The position numbers and the translations under genes are program-made. This document shows positions 19,643 to 29,661 of a DNA stretch of 38,968 nt, one piece after another. Position 1 is the first letter of the stretch. The number at the start of each line of letters is the position of its first letter. The notes under the pieces are model-generated. The model had not been told where the DNA came from. It saw only the letters and a list, made by a program, of their open reading frames with translations, and did not search any database. The DNA comes from Gammaproteobacteria bacterium. Lineage in GTDB: Bacteria; Pseudomonadota; Gammaproteobacteria; JAHELT01. The stretch is from positions 1-38,968 of the forward strand of contig JAOTYY010000005.1 of assembly GCA_029861595.1 (NCBI GenBank), given 5' to 3'.

Positions 19643-20360
19643 TAGGCTGTGGCAGCGCGTCACTGATACTCTCTACGCTCCGCATTGTCTGCTGTGCGGG
19701 GGGCGCGGTTCGGATCGGCGCGATATCTGTGCCGCCTGTGCATTCGAATTGCCCGCCAACACGTATTGCTGTGACCTGTGTGCCGTTCCGCTGCCCGAGC
19801 CCACGGGTGTGCGTCACGCTACCACTTGCGGGCGTTGCCTGCGGCGGCGACCCAAGTACCGAAGCGCCTATGCGGCTTTCGTCTACGCGCCTCCGCTCGA
19901 TCACCTGGTGCAGTGTTTCAAGTTCGGCGGCCGCCTGGAATACGGTCGTTTGCTGGGGCAGTTGCTTGTCGAGCGTCTCGCCGTTCAGCCGTCGTGCCCC
20001 GTGGACTGCCTGTTGCCGGTACCGCTGCATGCCAGCCGGCTACGCGAGCGCGGTTTCAACCAGGCCCTGATTCTGGCCCGGACGCTGAGTCGCGCGGCCT
20101 CGATTCCGGTGGCTAGGGGTCTGGCGAAGCGCAACCGCGCCACGCCTGTGCAGACGAAGCTGAACGCCAGCGAGCGGCGCCGTAACGTACGCGCGGCGTT
20201 CAGCGTGCGCGGCCCGGTTCAAGGGTGCCGAATTGCGCTTGTCGACGACGTGCTGACGACCGGCGCTACCGTTGACGAGCTCGCCCGCTTGTTGCTGCGC
20301 GGCGGTGCCGCCGAGGTGCACGTGTGGGCGCTGGCACGTGCTCAAGCACCTAACAGGTAG
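19632..20360 (+). CDS. comF: ComF family protein / phosphoribosyltransferase-like
   Basis: CLLCGG...CAACAFELP...[10 protein letters not shown]...CGRCLRRRP zinc-finger region and [24 protein letters not shown] motif. Confidence 0.9.
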   Translation: MVYNRLWQRVTDTLYAPHCLLCGGRGSDRRDICAACAFELPANTYCCDLCAVPLPEPTGVRHATTCGRCLRRRPKYRSAYAAFVYAPPLDHLVQCFKFGGRLEYGRLLGQLLVERLAVQPSCPVDCLLPVPLHASRLRERGFNQALILARTLSRAASIPVARGLAKRNRATPVQTKLNASERRRNVRAAFSVRGPVQGCRIALVDDVLTTGATVDELARLLLRGGAAEVHVWALARAQAPNR

Positions 20361-21238
20361 TGCAGCACGATACCGAAGAACACGATCATGCCGAACCAGC
20401 TGTTGTGCAGAAAAGCGTCAAAGCACGCTTGTGATTCCCGCTCGCGGATCATCCACTGATGATGATCGAACAACGCCGCGCCCACCAGCAGCGCAACATA
20501 GTAGTAGCCGCTCATACCGGTGTTGATACCGATGAGAAACAGTGTCAACAGGAGCAGAATCTGCAGGATGCCGACCGCGAGCCGGTCGGCGTCGCCGAAC
20601 AGGATGGCGGTGGATTTCGCACCCATGCGAACGTCGTCTTCCCGGTCGGCCATCGCGTACAACGTATCGTAGATCACCGCCCACAACACCGCGGCGATGT
20701 AGACGAGCCAGGGCAGACGGCCGAGCTCGCCGGTCTGTGCCGCCCACGCCATCGGCACCGCCCAGCCGAACGCCGCGCCCAGTACCAGCTGGGGCAGATG
20801 GGTGTAGCGTTTACTGAACGGATAGACTAAAGCCAGCAGCACGCCGCCGAGTGACAGCCACACCGTCAGCGTGTTCAGGGTGAGGACGAGTGCGAACGCG
20901 AGTGACGACAACACCAGGAACACCAGCACGGCTTCCCATGGTTTGATCGTGCCCGCGGCAAGCGGCCGGTCCCTGGTGCGCGCTACCTGGCCGTCGAGAT
21001 TGCGATCGGCGAAATCGTTTATCGCACAACCTGCCGAGCGCATCAGCACGGCACCGAGCAACAGCACGACCAGTATTTTCAGGTTGGGCAGCCCCTGCGC
21101 GGCCCACCACAGGCTCCACAGCATCGGCCACACCAGCAGGTAGGTGCCGATCGGCCGGTGCAGGCGAATCAGCCTTGCGTACTCGAGCAGCCGGTGCGGC
21201 GGCGCGGATTGCGGCGGTGGTTGGGCGGTCTCGTGCAT
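20342..21238 (-). CDS. ubiA: 4-hydroxybenzoate octaprenyltransferase
   Basis: [51 protein letters not shown], multiple TM segments; start ATG 21238. Confidence 0.94.
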   Translation of the reverse strand: MHETAQPPPQSAPPHRLLEYARLIRLHRPIGTYLLVWPMLWSLWWAAQGLPNLKILVVLLLGAVLMRSAGCAINDFADRNLDGQVARTRDRPLAAGTIKPWEAVLVFLVLSSLAFALVLTLNTLTVWLSLGGVLLALVYPFSKRYTHLPQLVLGAAFGWAVPMAWAAQTGELGRLPWLVYIAAVLWAVIYDTLYAMADREDDVRMGAKSTAILFGDADRLAVGILQILLLLTLFLIGINTGMSGYYYVALLVGAALFDHHQWMIRERESQACFDAFLHNSWFGMIVFFGIVLHYLLGA

Positions 21239-21332
21239 CGGGGCTGTGCTACATTGCGCATTTTGCCAGGCCCGGTATTTTACTAGCGAGTTGCCGGGCC
21301 GGCACGTGACAAACATTCGGGACAGCACACTA

Positions 21333-22682
21333 GTGGCGCTACACGAATTCGATCTGATCTCAGTCGGCGGTGGCAGCGGCGGTATTGCCATTGCGAATCG
21401 CGCCGCCAGTTACGGGGCGCGCTGTGCGGTCATCGAGCATGACCGCCTTGGCGGCACTTGCGTGAACCGCGGTTGCGTGCCGAAGAAAATCATGTGGTTT
21501 GGTGCCACGCTAGGTCACGCCTTGCACGAGGCGCGCGGGTACGGTTACACCCTGGAGGTGAATGGACACGACTGGCGTTCGCTGGTGGAAAAACGCGAGG
21601 CATACATTCGCCGGCTGAATGGGCTTTACGATACCAACATGTCCAATAATGGCGTGCAGGCAATTGCCGGCACTGCACAGTTCGTCGACGATCACACCGT
21701 TGCGGTAGACGGTGAACACTACACGGCCAAGCATATCGTCATAGCCACTGGCGGCCGTCCCACTGTGCCGTCGGTGCCAGGTGCCGGTCACGGGATTACC
21801 TCCGACGGCTTTTTCGAGTTACGGGATTGCCCGCGCAAGGTGGCAGTGATCGGAGCGGGATATATAGCCGTGGAACTTGCCGGCATGCTGCGCAGTTTCG
21901 GTGCGGAAGTCACGATGCTGCTGCGCAAACAGCATTTGCTGCGCACGTTCGACGAGATGCTGCGCGAATCGCTGATGGAGCAAATGATCGATTCCGGCAT
22001 CGAGATCATTCCGCGCGCCCAGGTTGCGGAACTGAAGAAACAGGGCAACGGTCTGGAGATAGTGTGCGATACCGGCACGCTCATGCCAGGTTTCGACACG
22101 CTTATCTGGGCCATTGGACGCGAGCCCGCTACCGATACCCTGGGGCTGCAAAATACCGGCATTGCCACCGATGACGAAGGCTATGTGCCCACCGACGCCT
22201 TTCAGCAAACCAACGTGCCTGGGCTGTTTGCGATCGGTGACGTTACCGGGCGCGCGCAGTTGACGCCTGTGGCGATCGCGGCTGGACGCCGACTCGCCGA
22301 TCGTTTATACGGGGGCAGGCCGGATCGCAAGCTCGAATACACGAATATCGCTACGGTCGTGTTCAGTCATCCGCCGATTGGCACGGTCGGCCTGACCGAA
22401 GAGCAGGCGCGTGCCGAGTTCGGGTCGGCGGTGAAGACTTATCAGACCCATTTCATGCCTATGTACTATGCGATGACCGATCACCGGGCGCCGACGGCGA
22501 TGAAACTGGTTACTGTCGGCGCGCGGGAAAAGGTCGTGGGCTGTCATATCATCGGCATGGCATCGGATGAAATCATGCAGGGTTTCGCCGTGGCGATCCG
22601 GATGGGTGCAACCAAGGCGGATCTGGACGATACTGTGGCGATTCACCCGACCAACGCGGAAGAACTCGTCACCATGCGGTAG
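21333..22682 (+). CDS. gor: Glutathione-disulfide reductase
   Basis: [53 protein letters not shown]-terminal [17 protein letters not shown] start at 21333 or 21306. Confidence 0.94.
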   Translation: MALHEFDLISVGGGSGGIAIANRAASYGARCAVIEHDRLGGTCVNRGCVPKKIMWFGATLGHALHEARGYGYTLEVNGHDWRSLVEKREAYIRRLNGLYDTNMSNNGVQAIAGTAQFVDDHTVAVDGEHYTAKHIVIATGGRPTVPSVPGAGHGITSDGFFELRDCPRKVAVIGAGYIAVELAGMLRSFGAEVTMLLRKQHLLRTFDEMLRESLMEQMIDSGIEIIPRAQVAELKKQGNGLEIVCDTGTLMPGFDTLIWAIGREPATDTLGLQNTGIATDDEGYVPTDAFQQTNVPGLFAIGDVTGRAQLTPVAIAAGRRLADRLYGGRPDRKLEYTNIATVVFSHPPIGTVGLTEEQARAEFGSAVKTYQTHFMPMYYAMTDHRAPTAMKLVTVGAREKVVGCHIIGMASDEIMQGFAVAIRMGATKADLDDTVAIHPTNAEELVTMR

Positions 22683-22744
22683 TTAAGTCGAGCCCCGCCC
22701 TTGGGGAGAAGGGCTATGTTCATTCATACGTCTTGTGCAAAGGT

Positions 22745-22762
22745 CCCCTCTGGGGAGAGGGG
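22745..22762. terminator. Hairpin CCCCTCT-GGGG-AGAGGGG between convergent gor and mug
   Basis: Perfect 7-bp arms read directly; no clear U-tract. Confidence 0.45.
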
Positions 22763-22776
22763 TAGTGGGAGAGGGT

Positions 22777-23346
22777 TCAGTCTGCGGCAACACACGCGGC
22801 CAGCCGGTCATACCACGCTATCAAGTCGTCAAGCGAGTAAGCCGCGTTGGCGGGACTCGGATTCGGCGTAACGAATATGATGCTCGTGCCAATACGCACG
22901 GGCTGCGCGCCCCACACCACCGGGACGCTGGTCAGGCTGGAGTGGCGCAGAAAGTTCCGGTACGCCAATTTGCCGTGGAACCAGGCACAGCGCGGCGCGT
23001 GCAGGCGCAGTTTTTCTTCCAGCACCGGCGCCCAGGTCCGGTAATCGGCGGCGCACAACTCGTGCCCACCGCGAGTCGCCCGCTTCACAACGTCGGTAAA
23101 GCCTATGCCTTCGTGCGCGACAAGCTCGTGTTCCACGCCGCTTGCGGGTACGTAGTTCGCCGATAACAACCTGCTGCCATGCAGCGCTTTCCAGAACCGG
23201 TTGCGGGGATTGGCGAAATAGAATCCGGCGCGTACCGATGGTAGCGAAGGATTGAGTCCGATCGAAATCAGGCGCAATCCAGCACCAAGGTAATCCGGCA
23301 GGGTCTGCAGATTCGGTGGTGATGTGCGCAAATGTCGCATGTGCAA
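22777..23346 (-). CDS. mug: Mismatch-specific (G/U) DNA glycosylase, Mug/TDG family
   Basis: LISIGLNPSLPSVRAGFYFANPRNRFWKALHGS and IIFVTPNPSPANAAYS motifs. Confidence 0.88.
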   Translation of the reverse strand: MHMRHLRTSPPNLQTLPDYLGAGLRLISIGLNPSLPSVRAGFYFANPRNRFWKALHGSRLLSANYVPASGVEHELVAHEGIGFTDVVKRATRGGHELCAADYRTWAPVLEEKLRLHAPRCAWFHGKLAYRNFLRHSSLTSVPVVWGAQPVRIGTSIIFVTPNPSPANAAYSLDDLIAWYDRLAACVAAD

Positions 23347-23567
23347 TGGAAATCAGGATGCGCGCGGCGTAAGGTTCGTATGCAAAGTTGCTGCGCATCG
23401 GTTCACGTTGAGAGTACTCTAACATCAAGCCCGCGCCCGTGGCGGTGGTGCAATACCTGCTTCGATCCCTGGTACCCTTATCCCTGTTTCGCACCTCGCC
23501 GTTTCGTTGAAGGATTGTCTGGCATGCGTTTTACGTTGATCTTCGCGGCGGCTCGCCGACGCTTCAA

Positions 23568-25475
23568 GTGACGCAGCCAAACGCAGATTCGCCGAGTCAG
23601 AAGCGCGCCACGCTATGGCACGGTCGCGTGCCTATCAGTCTCGCGCTGAGCGGGAGTTTTGCGGCCCTGGTGCTGCTTGCCGCAGGTTCCACGTTCAGCC
23701 TTAGCTTTTTCACCGGTTTACAGAACACACTCGGCCTGTTGACGGACAAAACGCGGCTGATCATCGAAGCGGTCGCCGAACGCACCCGCCAGCAACTCGA
23801 TCCGGCGCAGGATCAGGTCGAATTTCTCGCCAGACTGGTGCGCGACGGGCATCTCGACGTTGAAGATAGAAACCAGCTCGACAATGCCATGCGCGCTTCG
23901 CTGGCAGCCGCCAAACAGATCGCGAGCATCGTGTTCGTCGACCCGCAACTGCAGGGACGGTTGTGGGTGAGAGGCACGGGCGGTGGCGTGCTGTCCGCCG
24001 ATCGTGACTGGCACGATCATCCGGTGCACAAGTTCGCGGCGCAAAAAGCGCTGCGCGCCGATGCATCGTACTGGGGAGAGATCGTCTACGTGCCGCAGAT
24101 GGTCGGCGGCGGCGAGGGAGTGTTCATTAATATGCGCATGCCGGTGCGCCGGGAGGGCGAATACGTCGGGCTGTTCGTGGCCTCCGTGCAGTTGGATGAG
24201 CTGTCACGCATTTTGAAACGCGTCACCGTCAGTGGTAAGGAAACCGTTTTCATTCTCTCCGGCCGCGACCACGTGATTGCACATCCGGCGTTGATCGATG
24301 GCATGTTCGGTGTTTCAGACGATCAGCCGCTGTACAAGGTTACCGATCTCGGCGACCCGGTGCTGGAAGCGATCTGGGACGATGCGCGCGCCGTGCGTTT
24401 CGAACTGGCCGACAGTCAGCCGGATGCGGAACTGGAAATCTACGGAATAAACATCGACGATGAGCAGCACATCGCCGCCATTCAATGGATGTACGGCTAC
24501 AGCGAAGTGCCGTGGATTATCGGTGTGCACCATCTGGGTTCTGACATTGCGGCCGAGTGGCAGACCATGACCGCCGCCGGTTTCACCAGTCTGGCGGTGC
24601 TGTTGCTTGCTACCGGCATCGCGTTGTGGATCGGCAGGCGCATTTCTGCACCGGTCAAACAACTGGCGGTTGCCGCGGCGGAACTGCAACGCGATGGTCC
24701 CGCGAGCGTTCAGAAACTTCGTGGATCCCGGCTCAGCGAGCTGGATACCACCAATACTGCGTTTAACTCAATGCTCGACGGCATGCGTCAGCGGGAGATC
24801 CTGCGCGACAATTTCGGCAAGTTCGTACCCGAAGCCATTGCCGAGCAGATCCTCGCCGAGCAGGGTTCGCTCGCACCGGTGACGCGCATTGCGACTGTCT
24901 TGTTTACCGATATCGAAGGTTTCAGCACCATCGGTGAGCGCATGCAACCGGGTGACCTCATCGAGTTGCTGAATGAATACTTCTCGGTGCTGATCGAGCC
25001 GATCGAGCGCCACGGCGGCGTGATTCACCAGTTTCAAGGCGACGCGATTCTCGCAACGTTCAATTTGCCTATCGAAGATCCACAACACGCAGCGCATGCT
25101 GTGTGTGCCGGTCTGGATATTCTATCGTTGGTAAACGGACACGCGTTCGGCGACGGCGTGCGGTTAGCGACGCGCATCGGCATCAATACTGGTCAGGTTG
25201 TGGGCGGTACGGTTGGCGGAACTGGCAGGTTGGGATATACGGTGCACGGCGACGCGGTGAATCTGGCGGCGCGTGTCGAGCAGATGAACAAGAAGTTCGG
25301 CACCTATCTGCTGGTTGCCGAAACCACCGTGTCGCTTTGCGGTGATGAAATCTCTTTTACCGCTGTCGGTGCCAGCGGCGTTCGCGGACGCGAGCAACCC
25401 GTGCAGTTATTCACTCCAGCGATCGGCACGACATCACGGGCTCCCGCGAACATCCGTCATCCACTTACGACATAG
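23568..25475 (+). CDS. Membrane-anchored class III adenylate/guanylate cyclase with Cache-like extracellular domain and HAMP
   Basis: Two TM segments flanking a Cache-like region (KTRLIIEAVAERTRQQLDPAQDQVEFLARLV...), HAMP (RRISAPVKQLAVAAAELQRDG), cyclase VLFTDIEGFSTIGERM ... FQGDAILATFN ... GDAVNLAARVEQMN. Confidence 0.9.
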   Translation: MTQPNADSPSQKRATLWHGRVPISLALSGSFAALVLLAAGSTFSLSFFTGLQNTLGLLTDKTRLIIEAVAERTRQQLDPAQDQVEFLARLVRDGHLDVEDRNQLDNAMRASLAAAKQIASIVFVDPQLQGRLWVRGTGGGVLSADRDWHDHPVHKFAAQKALRADASYWGEIVYVPQMVGGGEGVFINMRMPVRREGEYVGLFVASVQLDELSRILKRVTVSGKETVFILSGRDHVIAHPALIDGMFGVSDDQPLYKVTDLGDPVLEAIWDDARAVRFELADSQPDAELEIYGINIDDEQHIAAIQWMYGYSEVPWIIGVHHLGSDIAAEWQTMTAAGFTSLAVLLLATGIALWIGRRISAPVKQLAVAAAELQRDGPASVQKLRGSRLSELDTTNTAFNSMLDGMRQREILRDNFGKFVPEAIAEQILAEQGSLAPVTRIATVLFTDIEGFSTIGERMQPGDLIELLNEYFSVLIEPIERHGGVIHQFQGDAILATFNLPIEDPQHAAHAVCAGLDILSLVNGHAFGDGVRLATRIGINTGQVVGGTVGGTGRLGYTVHGDAVNLAARVEQMNKKFGTYLLVAETTVSLCGDEISFTAVGASGVRGREQPVQLFTPAIGTTSRAPANIRHPLTT

Positions 25476-25478
25476 CGG

Positions 25479-26126
25479 TTATTCAGATTTTTGCAGTACG
25501 TAGTACATACCGTCGGGTGTGCTGCCTTGGAAATAGACGTCGTACGTAAGTTCCAGGGTACGCACGCGACCCGACTGGTTCAGATCCGCGATTTTTTCTT
25601 CGAATCCATGGTCTTTCCAGATCGCCCGATGAACCGTGCAGACCAGATACCCACCCGGTTTGATGATGCGGAATATCTCGTCCAGCGGCTCCGCCCCCAC
25701 GTGGCCGTGGGTGAACGTGCCGGTCGAGACCGCGGCGTCATACGATTCGCTGTCGATGGCCAACGGCAGGTTCAGATCCGCCTCGATCAGCATTGCATAA
25801 ACATTCCGCTCGCGAGCCTTTGTCAGCATCGCCGCGGAAAAATCCAGTCCGTCGAGATGCTGGTAGCCGTGCGCCGCAAGATCGACGCTCGTCAACCCGG
25901 TTCCGCAGCCTAAATCGAGAATCCTTACGGCGCGATCTGCGACAAAACGCATAAAAAGCGCTGCTGTTTTCTGCGGACCGACGTAGCTCAGTTCATCGAG
26001 TAACTGCGCGTCGTACTCGTCCGCCCATTTACTGTAGAACGTCTGCCGCTCTTCATCGGTTTGCACGCTATAGGCTTCCTGCAGGAACTTGCTGGTCCGG
26101 TCTTTGGGAGGATTGTTCTTATTCAT
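25479..26126 (-). CDS. Class I SAM-dependent methyltransferase
   Basis: VRILDLGCGTGLTSVDLAAHGYQHLDGLDFSAAMLTKARER motif I/II; start placed at MNKNNPPKD. Confidence 0.87.
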   Translation of the reverse strand: MNKNNPPKDRTSKFLQEAYSVQTDEERQTFYSKWADEYDAQLLDELSYVGPQKTAALFMRFVADRAVRILDLGCGTGLTSVDLAAHGYQHLDGLDFSAAMLTKARERNVYAMLIEADLNLPLAIDSESYDAAVSTGTFTHGHVGAEPLDEIFRIIKPGGYLVCTVHRAIWKDHGFEEKIADLNQSGRVRTLELTYDVYFQGSTPDGMYYVLQKSE

Positions 26127-26519
26127 GACACTTGCTCGGTTGCACAGTGGCATGGCTTGCGATACATGCTCGCATTATCGAGTTTTCAAGGCGATTCTAC
26201 AAAGTTCGTCGAGCACGGGTTTCCGCGGGGATCTGTTGTGCCAGTAGCTCCGTACGTATGCCTTCCCCTGCTGACTCGAGGATCGGAAACCATCCTTGCA
26301 GCGCATTGTGTGGTGGACATTCCTGCACGATGCTCTTCCGAACCGCCGGCTGGTGGAAATCGAAGGCGCTGTGCACATGTCACTACACGCACGCCAAAGT
26401 GGTTGATTCCCACATCGCAGAGCATCTCCGGCGGCATGCAGACACTTGAGTCGTTTGTAACTGCTTTCCCACCGAATGTAGACTTGTCACCGGTCGAGTC
26501 GATCGCCTGGAGAACCATA

Positions 26520-26915
26520 ATGATGACTACCGAACTTTTCTATCTGGTGCTTGTTTCCGCACTCACTGGACTGTTGTGGGTACCCTACATCCTGGATCGC
26601 ATAGCTGTGCGCGGTATGCTCGATGCAGTAGGTTATCCGGAAAACCCCAAGCCACAGTCTCCCTGGGCACAGCGTTTGATGAAGGCGCATGCCAACGCAG
26701 TTGAGAATCTGGCCGTATTTGCGGCGCTGGTGCTGGCCGCGCAAGCGGTCGGTGTCACGGGCGCCATCGTTGCCGGTGCGTGTGTCGTGTACTTCTGGGC
26801 GCGTGTCGTCCATGTGATTGCCTACACGTTCGCGGTACCTTGGGTCCGGACATTGTCCTTCGCGGTAGCCTTCTTCGCCCAAATCGTCATTGCGTGGCAG
26901 CTGTTGACTGCCTAG
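26520..26915 (+). CDS. MAPEG family membrane protein
   Basis: Four hydrophobic segments; RLMKAHANAVENLAVFAALVLAAQAVG and YFWARVVHVIAYTFAVPWVRTLSF are MAPEG signatures. Confidence 0.9.
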   Translation: MMTTELFYLVLVSALTGLLWVPYILDRIAVRGMLDAVGYPENPKPQSPWAQRLMKAHANAVENLAVFAALVLAAQAVGVTGAIVAGACVVYFWARVVHVIAYTFAVPWVRTLSFAVAFFAQIVIAWQLLTA

Positions 26916-26958
26916 GCGCGCTCGCTATCGAATTGTCATGGATGGCACTTAGCGAGCC

Positions 26959-27738
26959 ATGAGCGTTGCGCAGGAATTCGCTGTGGTTACCGGTGCCAGC
27001 TCCGGTATCGGTGCCGCAACGGCCATCGAACTGAGCCGCGACCTGCCGGTCATCGCCGTCGCGCGTCGTGCCGATGCGTTACGGGAAACCACCAACCGGG
27101 GACACCGGGAAATCGTGCCAGTGGTTGCGGACATCACGACTGTTGAAGGACTGGAAGCGGCTGGCGCGGCGGTAGGTGAAGGGCAAGTACGATACCTGGT
27201 GCACGGCGCGGGTATCTATCCGATAGATTCGGTGCACACGCTGGACGCTCGAACCTGGCGTAAGGTGATGGCTACCAATGTGGATGCCCGGCTGTACCTT
27301 ACGCAACGCCTGGCGGCGCGTTTTGCACCTGGCGCCCGGGTGCTGTTTATCGGTTCGATGTCGGCGCACAAAGGACGCAAAGGCGGCATGGCGTACTGTA
27401 CCTCGAAAGCTGCTTCATTCATGCTGCAGCAGTGTCTGCGTCTGGAGTTCGCGGAGCAGGGAGTATTGTTCGCGAACACCTACCCCTGGCTCGTCGATAC
27501 GGCGTTGATGCACGGCGCGCTGAAAGCAGACCGCAATGTGTTGCCGGACGCTGCAGAGTACGCGGGGTACGCGGCGCAAGGAAAACTGGTGGCACCGCAA
27601 ACGGTCGCGCGGTTTTACCGCTGGTTGCTCACCGCGACGGACGATGAGGCTTTTAACAAGGACGAATGGCAGATCGCAGACGCTGCACATCATGCGCAGT
27701 GGCTGGGAGAGAATTCCTTGTACACCAGCAACGCCTAG
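26959..27738 (+). CDS. SDR family oxidoreductase
   Basis: VVTGASSGIGAATAIELSRDLPVIAVARR, YxxxK as AYCTSKAA. Confidence 0.92.
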   Translation: MSVAQEFAVVTGASSGIGAATAIELSRDLPVIAVARRADALRETTNRGHREIVPVVADITTVEGLEAAGAAVGEGQVRYLVHGAGIYPIDSVHTLDARTWRKVMATNVDARLYLTQRLAARFAPGARVLFIGSMSAHKGRKGGMAYCTSKAASFMLQQCLRLEFAEQGVLFANTYPWLVDTALMHGALKADRNVLPDAAEYAGYAAQGKLVAPQTVARFYRWLLTATDDEAFNKDEWQIADAAHHAQWLGENSLYTSNA

Positions 27739-27794
27739 CCCTAGCCTCGGTTCCTCATCCCACCCTTCTCCCAAGGGTAAAGGGCTCTGAGTCC

Positions 27795-27829
27795 CCTCAT
27801 CCTTCCCTAGAGAGGGGTCATGGATGAGG
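27795..27829. terminator. Inverted repeat CCTCATCC ... GGATGAGG between convergent SDR and OmpA-family genes
   Basis: Arms 27795-27802 and 27822-27829 read directly; lies in the convergent intergenic region. Confidence 0.45.
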
Positions 27830-27841
27830 ATCGCGTGGCCG

Positions 27842-28519
27842 CTAGCTTTCCGTCAACGGCAGCAGGGTCAATTCCACCCGCCGGTTCTGCTCACGGCCGG
27901 TTTTGGTGTTGTTGACCGCGATTGGATTTGTTTCGCCATAACCCACCGGGTCCAGGCGCAGGGGCTCGACTTTACGCGCGGAGAGCGCGTTGGCGACTGT
28001 TTCGGCGCGCTGTTCGGACAGCTTCTGATTGTAGTCGTCACTGCCCCGGCTGTCGGTGTGGCCGGCCACCTCGATCATGGTTTTTTCGTATTTCTTCAGC
28101 ACCATCGCAACGCCGTCCAGGGCCTTTTCGAAATCCGGTTTCAAATTCGCTTTACCGGTATCGAAGGTGATATTGCCGGGCATGTTCAGGATCAGGTTGT
28201 CGCCGTCGCGTGTGACGCTGACGCCGGTTTCGGCGAGCTCCCTGCGCAGCTCTTTTTCCTGCTCGTCCATGTAGTGGCCGACCGCCCCGCCTGCCAGCGC
28301 CCCGACCCCGGCACCGATCAAGGCATTTCGTTTCCTGTCTTTCTTGTCATTCGATGTCGCGATGCCCAGCACTGCGCCGACCGCGGCACCAATGGCGGCA
28401 CCCGTTGTTGCGTTACTGGTTTTTTCTTCGCCGGTGTAAGCGTCTATCGTCTTACAAGCCGGTACTGCCAACATTGTGCAGGCGACGATAGCCACGCCAC
28501 GTAAAAGTACGATTTTCAT
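27842..28519 (-). CDS. OmpA family lipoprotein with glycine-zipper region (YiaD-like)
   Basis: Lipobox LAVPAC, glycine-zipper GAAIGAAVGAVLGIATS, OmpA motif VAGHTDSRGSDDYNQKLSEQRAETVANAL. Confidence 0.92.
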   Translation of the reverse strand: MKIVLLRGVAIVACTMLAVPACKTIDAYTGEEKTSNATTGAAIGAAVGAVLGIATSNDKKDRKRNALIGAGVGALAGGAVGHYMDEQEKELRRELAETGVSVTRDGDNLILNMPGNITFDTGKANLKPDFEKALDGVAMVLKKYEKTMIEVAGHTDSRGSDDYNQKLSEQRAETVANALSARKVEPLRLDPVGYGETNPIAVNNTKTGREQNRRVELTLLPLTES

Positions 28520-28563
28520 CGATACGCGTCTCCCGTTGGGTTGAGTTGATAAATAAGTTGGGC

Positions 28564-29511
28564 TCAGGCCAAACCGATAGCGGCTTCGACCTCTGCCCAG
28601 GTGACAGTTTGGTCTATCTCGGCTCCCGCAACGCCATCGGCGTCCACCATGAAATTCACCTGCGTGCTGCTCAACGGCATGATCACGACCGTTTCGCCGT
28701 TTTGACCGGTGAGCGTGAGCAGCCCCCCGCTTGGATAGTCGTCGCCGTCGGCGACGAACAGTGGGTCGCCATCGGCGGTTTCTATTTCGATGTAACCCAG
28801 CGTGGAATAGAACAGCCGACCGTCGACGGTGACGTTGTCACCATCCAGGTCGCCGGTCTGCGTGATTACCAGATTCTCCGTCCGGATCGTTTTGCCGCCG
28901 GGGTGATTGTCAACCATGACCAGGTCCGTGAGCATCAGAATTTCGGTCGCGCCGCTGTCCAGGAAACTGAACGAGCCGGCAAAACTCAAGTCCAGCCCCG
29001 GCGCGGTGAGCCTGATGCCGTAGATCGTGGCGGTAAAGTCGTCGGCGCCGCCGTTTCGCCGTACGGAACCGACGATAGTTACGCCGTCCTCAGCGCAGTG
29101 GAAGTAGTCAACAGTGAGCCTGTGACCTTCGGTTGTGGCTACTATTTCACCGCCGTCGTCGCACGCCTGCATCACCGACACCAACGGGTGCACGCCGGCC
29201 ACGGCAATAACCGGCCCTTGCTTGGCAAGCGCCGATCGCAGCAACCCGATTGCCGTGATCACGCCCGCGCCGGATTCGGGCGCGGGCGCCGCCATCGGCA
29301 GCGTATCGCGGCTGGCGTTTATCCCTATCACGGCCTTCGTCAGAACCGTAGCATTGTTGCCGTCGATATCGGCAGGGCTGGTACTGCCCTGGTAGGACGC
29401 GTTCGGAACTGACAGTCGTGGGTCGTCCTGTTCGCTGTTCACACAGCCGCTCAAACCGAACAAAGCGGCCAGCACAAACGTTCCGATGTTGCGTGCCATC
29501 AGTTTGAGCAT
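28564..29511 (-). CDS. Putative lipoprotein of unknown family
   Basis: 315 aa, signal peptide with lipobox LFGLSGC; Asp/Gly-rich repetitive C-terminal half; no family recognised. Confidence 0.75.
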   Translation of the reverse strand: MLKLMARNIGTFVLAALFGLSGCVNSEQDDPRLSVPNASYQGSTSPADIDGNNATVLTKAVIGINASRDTLPMAAPAPESGAGVITAIGLLRSALAKQGPVIAVAGVHPLVSVMQACDDGGEIVATTEGHRLTVDYFHCAEDGVTIVGSVRRNGGADDFTATIYGIRLTAPGLDLSFAGSFSFLDSGATEILMLTDLVMVDNHPGGKTIRTENLVITQTGDLDGDNVTVDGRLFYSTLGYIEIETADGDPLFVADGDDYPSGGLLTLTGQNGETVVIMPLSSTQVNFMVDADGVAGAEIDQTVTWAEVEAAIGLA

Positions 29512-29661
29512 GCTTGCACCCCCGATTTCGTGCGAGCAGGGCTAACATATCAATCTAAGCCTATCCCGTTGCACTAGCAAGTTACACACCACGAAGTGTT
29601 ATCTGGTTCACAGTTTGTTTTTCGCTGTGCCGGGGCCCGTGTGGCGGTAGAATGCCTGCCC

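Noticed and set aside
19593-20030. N-terminal extension of the bioB ORF up to 20030
   Set aside because: Extension runs antisense through comF; bioB homology begins at ATG 19592 ([12 protein letters not shown]).
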